In this document: in pieces, positions 38,759 to 45,007 of the stretch
Position numbering within the stretch: the stretch's first letter is position 1
Layout of the letters: every line of letters begins with the position of its first letter
From: Frigoriglobus tundricola
Lineage (GTDB): Bacteria > Planctomycetota > Planctomycetia > Gemmatales > Gemmataceae
Reading direction: 5' to 3'
NCBI RefSeq assembly: GCF_013128195.2
Contig: NZ_CP053452.2
Location: 9,362,001 to 9,426,000 of the forward strand
Length of the DNA stretch: 64,000 nt
Program-made: the position numbers and the translations under genes
Notes under the pieces: generated by a model
Database searches by the model: none
Seen by the model: only the letters and a program-made list of their open reading frames with translations
Told to the model about the DNA's origin: nothing

Positions 38759-39561
38759 AGCTCACCCTGCGCGTTCCTTCTGCCATCCCACTCGAACTCG
38801 ACGGCATCACACCGGACCGGCTCGCGGGCCTGTCGCCTTCTGAAGTCGCCAAGCTCACGGTCGCGCACGGCAACCGCTCGGAACCGCTCGGTGAGTTCTT
38901 TGATGTGGTAACGGACCCGCGCGGATTCTGGGCCGACGTCCACATCGCCGGGGACACACAGAACGTAAAATGTGTTGGCGCGGGAATGACCGGCGGCAAG
39001 ATGTATGTGGAGGGGTCGGTCGGGATGCACGCGGGGGCGGGAATGCGCGGCGGGGATCTCATCCTCGACTCCGGTGCGGGCGGCTGGCTCGGGGCGGAAA
39101 TGACCGGCGGGTCGATTGAGGTGCGCGGGCACGCGGGCGACCAGGTGGGAGCCGCGTACCGCGGCTCGCGCCGCGGGATGGCGGGCGGGACGATCGTGGT
39201 CCGGGGCACGGCCGGCGACGAACTCGGGCTCCTGATGCGGCGCGGGCTGATCGTGGTCGAACGGGCGTGCGGCGAATTCGCAGCGGCGTCGATGATCGCC
39301 GGCACGGTCGTTCTGCTGGGTGCGGTGGGCGCGCGGTGCGGCGCGGGAATGAAACGCGGCACCGTACTTTCCGCTCAGGAGCCCGGCCTGCCCGCCTCGT
39401 TCCGCTACTCCTGCCGGTACACGCCTCCGTTCGTTCCGCTCCTCCTCGGAGAACTCGCCCGAATGGGGCTCCGTGTGCCCAGCGTGTTCGGCGGGGAGCT
39501 AAGATGTTTCCGCGGCGATGTCCTCACGGGCGGAAGGGGCGAAGTCCTGATCGGGTGCTGA
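38752..39561 (+). CDS. fhcC: Formylmethanofuran dehydrogenase subunit C (formyltransferase/hydrolase complex FhcC)
   Basis: A 269-residue cytoplasmic protein made largely of GXGXG-type parallel beta-helix turns: VGAGMTGGKMYVEGSVGMHAG, RGGDLILDSGAGG, MTGGSIEVRGHAGDQVG and GGTIVVRGTAGDELG. This is the FmdC/GltB C-terminal fold. In methylotrophs and many planctomycetes FhcC is part of the complex that hydrolyses formyl-methanofuran-like compounds in the H4MPT formaldehyde oxidation route. The other subunits (A, B, D) are not in the window, so they must be elsewhere. There is no ribosome site of its own; see the micro-ORF upstream. Confidence 0.85.
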   Translation: MLKLTLRVPSAIPLELDGITPDRLAGLSPSEVAKLTVAHGNRSEPLGEFFDVVTDPRGFWADVHIAGDTQNVKCVGAGMTGGKMYVEGSVGMHAGAGMRGGDLILDSGAGGWLGAEMTGGSIEVRGHAGDQVGAAYRGSRRGMAGGTIVVRGTAGDELGLLMRRGLIVVERACGEFAAASMIAGTVVLLGAVGARCGAGMKRGTVLSAQEPGLPASFRYSCRYTPPFVPLLLGELARMGLRVPSVFGGELRCFRGDVLTGGRGEVLIGC

Positions 39562-39658
39562 GTCGCCCGGCGAACGGGGTCCCGTACCCGAACCCGGTGC
39601 GCCAGCCGGGTAAGATGACCACGTCCGTGCCTCATCCCGATAACCCCCGACGTCTCAC

Positions 39659-40465
39659 ATGATACCGTGTATCGCGCAGGCGACGACGCTCTCGGCGTCG
39701 TTCGCGGACGATGTGGCGAGCTATCCGGCCGGTGGCTGCACCGCAATCGAGGTGTGGCTGACCAAGCTCGAAAAGCACCTCCAGGACGTTTCGGCCGATG
39801 CCACGCGAAAGGCGCTGGCCGACCGCGGAGTGGTCCTCGTCGCCGCCGCGTACCAGGGGGGGCTCCTCTTGTCGCAGGGCGAGCCGCGGAAGGCCCACTT
39901 CGACCACTTCAAGCGCCGCCTCGATCTGTGCCAGCAGTTCGGCATTCGCACGCTGTTGCTCGTTGCCGATTTTGCGCACTCACCGGACGCGGACGCGCTC
40001 GGACGGGCGGTGGTGTCGCTCGCCCAGGCCGCGCAGTGGGCGGCCGGGTTCGGGGTGCGGCTCGCGCTGGAGTTCCGCGGGGCCGACGCGTTCTGTTCGT
40101 GTCTCGACACGGCCCTCACGCTCGTGGAGCAGTGCCGCGAGCCGAACGCCGGAGTGTGTCTCGACAGCTTCCACTACTACAAGGGGCCGAGCAAGGCGGA
40201 GGACCTCGACCGGCTGACGGCGGCGAACCTCTTCCACGTCCAGGTGTCTGATGTAGCGGGCGTTCCGCGCGAGCTGATGACCGATTCGGACCGCGTGATG
40301 CCGGGCGACGGCGACTTCCGCCTGGACCCCCTCGTGCGGCGGCTGAAGGACATCGGGTACACCGGCGCGGTGTCACTCGAACTGCTGAACCCGGTACTGT
40401 GGCAACTCAAAGCCACGCAGGTGATCGAACTCGGAATGGCCGCGCTCGCGCGGTTGCTGAAGTAG
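39659..40465 (+). CDS. Sugar phosphate isomerase/epimerase-like TIM-barrel protein
   Basis: A 268-residue AP-endonuclease-2-type TIM barrel. MIPCIAQATTLSASFADDV opens the barrel; the metal-binding pattern is seen in GVRLALEFRG, GVCLDSFHYYKG (Asp/His ligands), FHVQVSDVAGVPRE and GAVSLELLNP (a final Glu). This family interconverts sugars or sugar phosphates, but members without further context cannot be assigned a substrate. It is followed after 15 bp by a methyltransferase gene, so the two are likely one transcript. Confidence 0.85.
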   Translation: MIPCIAQATTLSASFADDVASYPAGGCTAIEVWLTKLEKHLQDVSADATRKALADRGVVLVAAAYQGGLLLSQGEPRKAHFDHFKRRLDLCQQFGIRTLLLVADFAHSPDADALGRAVVSLAQAAQWAAGFGVRLALEFRGADAFCSCLDTALTLVEQCREPNAGVCLDSFHYYKGPSKAEDLDRLTAANLFHVQVSDVAGVPRELMTDSDRVMPGDGDFRLDPLVRRLKDIGYTGAVSLELLNPVLWQLKATQVIELGMAALARLLK

Positions 40466-40480
40466 TGAGGAGCGGCGGAC

Positions 40481-41152
40481 GTGACCGGAGCTTTCGACAT
40501 TCGCGGCGGGTACGACCGGTGGGCGGCCGTGTACGACCACGACGGCAACCCGTTACAGGGCCTGGAGGAACCGCTGTTCCGCGCGGCCTTGGGCGACCCG
40601 CGCGGGGCAAACGCGCTCGATCTCGGGTGCGGGACGGGGCGCCACGCTCTGTGGCTCGCGGCGTGCGGGGCGCACGTGACCGCCGTGGACTTCTCCGAGG
40701 CGATGCTCGCGGCGGCCCGTGCGAAGGCGGGCGCCAACGCGGTTCGGTTCGTCGTACACGATCTGTCCCGGTCGCTCCCGTTCGCCGACGGGGCGTTCGA
40801 CCTCGTGGTGAGCGGCCTGGTTCTCGAACACGTCCGCGACCTCGACGGGTTCTTCCGTGAGGCGCGGCGGGTCCTGAACCCGACCGGCCGGGCGGTGATT
40901 TCGGCGATGCACCCGGCGATGTTTCTCCGCGGCACGCAGGCGCGGTTCACCGATCCGGTGTCGGGCGAGCGCGTCGTGCCGGGCAGCTACCCGCACTCGA
41001 TCGGCGCGTTCGTGACGGCTGCTGCCGGCGCGGGGTTCCGGCTCACACGGGCCGACGAGTACGCGCCGGACGCGGCGTTCGCCACACGGTTCCCGCGTGC
41101 CGAGAAATACATCGACTGGCCGATGCTGGTGGTCCTCCAACTGAGCGCGTGA
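40481..41152 (+). CDS. Class I SAM-dependent methyltransferase
   Basis: A 223-residue enzyme starting at GTG 40481, with GAGGAG nine bases upstream. Motif I is ALDLGCGTGRHALWLA, the acidic residue ending strand 2 is in VTAVDFSEAML, and the motif IV region is FDLVVSGLVLEHV. The fold is that of small-molecule methyltransferases (UbiE/Methyltransf_11). The C-terminus is short; acceptor substrate unknown. Lies directly after the TIM-barrel isomerase gene. Confidence 0.88.
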   Translation: MTGAFDIRGGYDRWAAVYDHDGNPLQGLEEPLFRAALGDPRGANALDLGCGTGRHALWLAACGAHVTAVDFSEAMLAAARAKAGANAVRFVVHDLSRSLPFADGAFDLVVSGLVLEHVRDLDGFFREARRVLNPTGRAVISAMHPAMFLRGTQARFTDPVSGERVVPGSYPHSIGAFVTAAAGAGFRLTRADEYAPDAAFATRFPRAEKYIDWPMLVVLQLSA

Positions 41153-41575
41153 GGACGAGCCGGCCTGATTCACGATCCGGTTACGGCTGTCGGATTTTTG
41201 TGGCACCGGCTTCCCAGACTGTGTACCTGGAAGCACAATTTGGAAAGCCGGTGCCACAAGCACAAAACACAGACCGCACCAACCGGACCGTATCCGAGAG
41301 GGGTACTTCTTCACTTGCGTGTCGTGAGCGCAATGACCGCGGCGGGCACCCAGCGCCGCGAGAGTTCAGCCGCTGATCGTAAGCCGAGTCGACAACTCGC
41401 GATTGGTCCGGTCGTCCTTGCCGGTGCCGGGTTCACGATTGGTCGAGCCGCCGGGCGGTCCCGCTCGGACGGGTTTCAAATCGACCCGTCCGGCTCTCGT
41501 CGGGTTCGACGTCTCATGTGATGCCCTGTTCAAACGACGGATCGCGTTCGGAAAAGTCGCTCAAAGCCACGCTCG
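41153..41575. other. Intergenic region with REP-like inverted repeat
   Basis: About 420 bases between convergent genes. Apart from the inverted repeat at 41199-41258 no structure was recognised. The small frames found in both directions run through the repeat and have no family signal. Confidence 0.45.
41199..41258. repeat. REP-like inverted repeat (TGTGGCACCGGCTT family)
   Basis: TGTGGCACCGGCTT (41199-41212) is a perfect complement of AAGCCGGTGCCACA (41245-41258), spaced by 32 bases. It differs in sequence from the palindromes at 25577 and 56109, so at least three repeat families occur in the window. Confidence 0.75.
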
Positions 41576-42838
41576 CTACATGTGCGGGAGATCGGGCAGG
41601 CCGTGCGACAATACGAGTTCGGACGGTGTTAGGGTTGGCGGCGGGTTCGGGACCTCGGGCGCGTCTCGATCGGCGCTCATCGGGCGTTCCGCTTCCGTTA
41701 CCTCCGTCGCCGGTCGCTTCTTTCGACCCGCGAAGTGGTTGTAGAGCTGCTTCGCGCGGTCCACACCGCGGTGCGTGAGCCAGAACAGTGAGTTGCCGAG
41801 GGTCGGACGGAGGAGCAGGAACCGGCTGCGGGTCTCGATGAGGTTGTGCGGCAGGTGCGTCTGGTTGGCGCTGCCGAACCCGTACATGACGTCCACCGGT
41901 TGCGGGCGCTTCAGGCCGTCCGGTGCGTAAAGTGAGAGGCCGAACAGGTACACCGCGAGTGATCCGGGCGAATAGTTCAACAGTTCCGGGTTCTTCCGGA
42001 CCACGTGGACGTGGACGCGGGTTCCGAACTGATACGCCAGCACCAGCACGACCACGCGGTTCCCGCAGACCCAGAGCGTCGAGCGGAACAGCCCCGCGTC
42101 CGCCTGTTCGAATGATTCGCCGAGGTGCTGGGCCACCCGGTTGAGAAACGTCACTTCGGCCGGTGAGGTCGCGGCGCTTCTGGCCGCATCGACGCGGTCC
42201 AGGCACGCCCGGAGGTCCGCCCCGGTACACACACGGTGCTCGACGAGGAGGGCTCCGGTCCCCTCTTCGAGCAGGCGCTGCTCGCGCCGGTAGTTGTACC
42301 GGCGCTTGGAGCTGAAGCGCTTCTGGTGTTCGGCGAGCGTGGCGGGCATGGCCAGGGTGTGGAACGGGCCCCGGAGGTATTCCAGTGCCCCGATGTCCTG
42401 AGCCGCTTCGACCGCCCGCCAGAACCACGAACTCGCGGACACGTCGGGCACGTGAATCGCGTCCACGGCCGGGTAGTGGTCGAACACGGCCCGGATGAAC
42501 CGGCGGGTCAGTCGGGGATCGGAATCGTCCCACAACGGGGCGCCGCCCAGGACCGTCGCCGCTTGGAACCGGCGCGCGGCCCGGGTCCGGCCCGCAACGT
42601 CGAACCCGACCTCAATCGGTTGCACACGAAAGGGGCAGAGCCCACGAACCGCCCCGTCGCTGTTGAGAACCGCTAACCCGAGGGTCCGATCGTGTCCCTG
42701 TCTCAGTAGGGCCTCGAACCACCGGTGGGACTGGTACATTGCCGCGTCGCTGCCGAACCGGGCGAGCAATTCGTCCCAAGTGGGCCGGAGGGCGTCCAGC
42801 CTCTCCGCGTGGGCGATCTGAGCGAACTCAATATTCAT
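41576..42838 (-). CDS. CelD/BcsL-like GNAT acyltransferase (Acetyltransf_6 type)
   Basis: A 420-residue cytoplasmic protein. The start MNIEFAQIAHAERL (42838) is preferred to an ATG at 42985, which would add a basic peptide. The double-GNAT form is seen in DALRPTWDELLARFGSDAAMYQSHRWFEALL (N-terminal half) and in FSSKRRYNYRREQRLLEEG, GNRVVVLVLAYQFGTRVHVHVV and YGFGSANQTHLPHNL (C-terminal half). Related proteins act in cellulose or exopolysaccharide synthesis and may transfer acyl groups to sugars. A Pro-rich tail of about 45 residues ends the protein. It stands alone here, so the link to polysaccharide is by family only. Confidence 0.72.
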   Translation of the reverse strand: MNIEFAQIAHAERLDALRPTWDELLARFGSDAAMYQSHRWFEALLRQGHDRTLGLAVLNSDGAVRGLCPFRVQPIEVGFDVAGRTRAARRFQAATVLGGAPLWDDSDPRLTRRFIRAVFDHYPAVDAIHVPDVSASSWFWRAVEAAQDIGALEYLRGPFHTLAMPATLAEHQKRFSSKRRYNYRREQRLLEEGTGALLVEHRVCTGADLRACLDRVDAARSAATSPAEVTFLNRVAQHLGESFEQADAGLFRSTLWVCGNRVVVLVLAYQFGTRVHVHVVRKNPELLNYSPGSLAVYLFGLSLYAPDGLKRPQPVDVMYGFGSANQTHLPHNLIETRSRFLLLRPTLGNSLFWLTHRGVDRAKQLYNHFAGRKKRPATEVTEAERPMSADRDAPEVPNPPPTLTPSELVLSHGLPDLPHM

Positions 42839-43666
42839 AATGAATTCCGAATGATCCGGGAAAAGCCATTCACGGACGGCAGCCGGGAGAGTTCGCCCTC
42901 GCGGGCGTGACCACTGGGGTGGGACCGATTCTGCTTGGCGTCGCACGAATGCGCGCGCCCTCCTCCGCAGCGACTCGCGCCACATCGTTAGAGCAATCCA
43001 AAACAGACCGGTAAACGCCTACTCAATCCGTACGGTGAGTACCTGTAGTCTATCGGTAGTCATACCCCTCGTCGCGACGACGGAAGATCCTACGGAGGCA
43101 GCGTTTGTGAGAAGTGCGATTCTACGCATCCGTTCTCATTTGGCCCTAATTTTATTCGATCCGAATCAAATTTGATGTCAGCAGAAATGCCAATCTCGAC
43201 CACCTTTGTAGGTATAGCGCCTACAGATGATTTTATCGACACGATACTACCGAATCGGACCACGATCTAATGATACAATCGAGTGGGCTGACCACCCATG
43301 CCGCTTTGAAAGATGACTGTCAACTAAGGCCGCACCACAGTTTGCGCAGCACGATCATTGGCCCCACGTCAGGTTGAGACAATCTATTTCCTGATCTCAA
43401 CTTATGGCGGAATAGTTTCTTGGATCGCAGGGGGAGAGGCGAGAAGAAGGCCCAGGGAATCCGAGCTGTTTCGTGTGTTTCCTGTGTGTTTCGGCCTACC
43501 GCTCTCAAACAGGCGGCGTGACTGGCTCGAGGATCTCTCGATCCGATTCCGTGTGGCGGAGCCCGGAGAACTGAGCTAAGATCAGGGCAGTTTCCGGGAA
43601 CGCTATCCACATCGTGCGCACACGAGACGTGTGCGCCAACCGCCCACCGCCGACCCCCGCAAACTC
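42839..43666. other. Long intergenic region, AT-rich part of the window
   Basis: About 830 bases between divergent genes. Bases 42986-43330 are notably AT-rich for this genome (for instance CCTAATTTTATTCGATCC near 43145). A stretch around 43465-43490, GTTTCGTGTGTTTCCTGTGTG, looks like a dispersed repeat unit. Frames on both strands are short and unconvincing. Confidence 0.4.
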
Positions 43667-44506
43667 ATGCCTGGCTTCAAGAATCGTGACTTTGACGCCG
43701 ACGACGAGCCGTACCCGAGCGACCTCTCGTCGAACGGGCAATGGCTCTACGGCTCGATTTACGCTGGTCTCATCCTGGTCGGTTTCAGCTTCGGCGTGTG
43801 GGCGGGCGCCGCGAAACCGAAGCCCGTCGAAGTCGCTGAGGCGAAACCCGACCCGGCTGAAAAACCGGCTCCCAAAGCCGGCACAAACGCACCTGCCGTC
43901 CCCACATCCGGAGCGCCCTCAGCTCACCCGACGTCATCCGCAGGGTCTGCGGCCACAGGCCCCAAATCGACCAGCGCGGACCCCTCGGCAAAACCTGTCG
44001 AAATTGCGGGGCCGAAAAAAGATCCGGACGGCCGAACAGCAGGAACGGCCGCCGGCACAACCCCACTCGGGACAACTTCACCGACGGGCTCGAACACCAC
44101 CGGCTCGACTCCGAGTACCGGGTCGAAACCGACCGGTCCAAGCCCCCAACCCAAGGAACCGGAGCCGAAGAAGCCGGCCGCCAAGGCGGTCGCCTTCAAA
44201 GAGATCGCGCCGGTGTTGCGGAGCTATTGTGGTAACTGCCACGGCCAGGCGGGGAAACCGAAGGGTGGCGTCGATCTGCGAACGGTGGCCGCGATCATGA
44301 AGGGCGGCGACGACGGCCCGCTCGTGAAGCCCGGCGACCCCGACAAGAGCCCGTTGTACGAGTCCATCAAGGCGGGCCGGATGCCCCCGGACGGCAAGCC
44401 GGGGCCGAGCGAAAAGGAACTGATGCTGATCCGCGACTGGATCGCCGGCTGGGCCAAGGAACGGCGTCGCACCGTGCGCCGGCGTCGTGCGGCACGCAAA
44501 GACTGA
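43667..44506 (+). CDS. Membrane-anchored planctomycete-type cytochrome c
   Basis: A protein of about 279 residues (a GTG at 43631 would add 12). One membrane helix (WLYGSIYAGLILVGFSFGVWAG) near residue 30-50 anchors it. A linker of about 120 residues rich in Pro, Thr, Ser, Gly and Lys spans the periplasm. The C-terminal domain has a single c-type haem site CGNCH (Cys188) in LRSYCGNCHGQAGKPKGGVDL and the likely axial Met in AGRMPPDGKPGPSEKEL, matching the planctomycete cytochrome C (PSCyt) pattern. Usually these domains are fused to DUF1549-type proteins; here it stands alone. It ends with a basic stretch. Confidence 0.8.
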   Translation: MPGFKNRDFDADDEPYPSDLSSNGQWLYGSIYAGLILVGFSFGVWAGAAKPKPVEVAEAKPDPAEKPAPKAGTNAPAVPTSGAPSAHPTSSAGSAATGPKSTSADPSAKPVEIAGPKKDPDGRTAGTAAGTTPLGTTSPTGSNTTGSTPSTGSKPTGPSPQPKEPEPKKPAAKAVAFKEIAPVLRSYCGNCHGQAGKPKGGVDLRTVAAIMKGGDDGPLVKPGDPDKSPLYESIKAGRMPPDGKPGPSEKELMLIRDWIAGWAKERRRTVRRRRAARKD

Positions 44507-44545
44507 TCGCTGATTGAACCGGCTCCCCTCGCCAATCGCAGTGGC

Positions 44546-45004
44546 TCATGCGCCCTTGAGCCAGCCCCCGAGCTTGCTGATGACCTGACCGAGCAGGGTG
44601 TCCGTCATCGGCTGCTTCTTGAACTTGAACGTCCACTTGCCGTTCTTGTCCCGCTCGATTTCGATGTACGACTGAAGGATGACCAGCGCCCCAACCCCGA
44701 GCGTGAGCGTCAGCGGATCGACGGAGAAGCTCTCGGCGGGCGGGTTCTCTATCATCTGCTCAAGAACCGGGCGCATCGCCGGATCATCCGCGACCAGTTG
44801 CAGGCACACCTTCGCCAGTTCTCCTTCGTCCGCGGTCGCAGCAGGACCCGTTCCCACGGCTGCGGCCAACTCCGCCACGAGTGTTGCGTCGGGGGTCACT
44901 TCGCTGGCGGCGTGACTGCGCACCCGTTGTCGGGCGATGGTGCTGAGGAGGCTGACCGCCTCGGCGGCTTCGAGGTTCTGGATGCGTGAGGTCAGGTCGG
45001 ACAT
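44546..45004 (-). CDS. Small partner protein of the CHAT-STAND-TPR gene, unknown function
   Basis: A 152-residue protein starting 3 bases after the end of the CHAT gene, with GGGAG in the end of that gene as ribosome site. Residues 1-90 are helical and Ala/Glu-rich (MSDLTSRIQNLEAAEAVSLL). Residues 97-115 (DPLTLTLGVGALVILQSYI) form a hydrophobic stretch long enough to insert in a membrane, followed by a basic amphipathic region (ERDKNGKWTFKFKK) and a C-terminal helix. No known domain was recognised. Tight coupling to a protease-NTPase suggests it is an adaptor, target or effector. Confidence 0.7.
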   Translation of the reverse strand: MSDLTSRIQNLEAAEAVSLLSTIARQRVRSHAASEVTPDATLVAELAAAVGTGPAATADEGELAKVCLQLVADDPAMRPVLEQMIENPPAESFSVDPLTLTLGVGALVILQSYIEIERDKNGKWTFKFKKQPMTDTLLGQVISKLGGWLKGA

Positions 45005-45007
45005 TGG

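Noticed and set aside
43320-43610. Leftward 96-codon frame before the cytochrome gene
   Set aside because: Contains a repeat-like stretch (RNTQETHET) and no domain; more likely a translated dispersed repeat.
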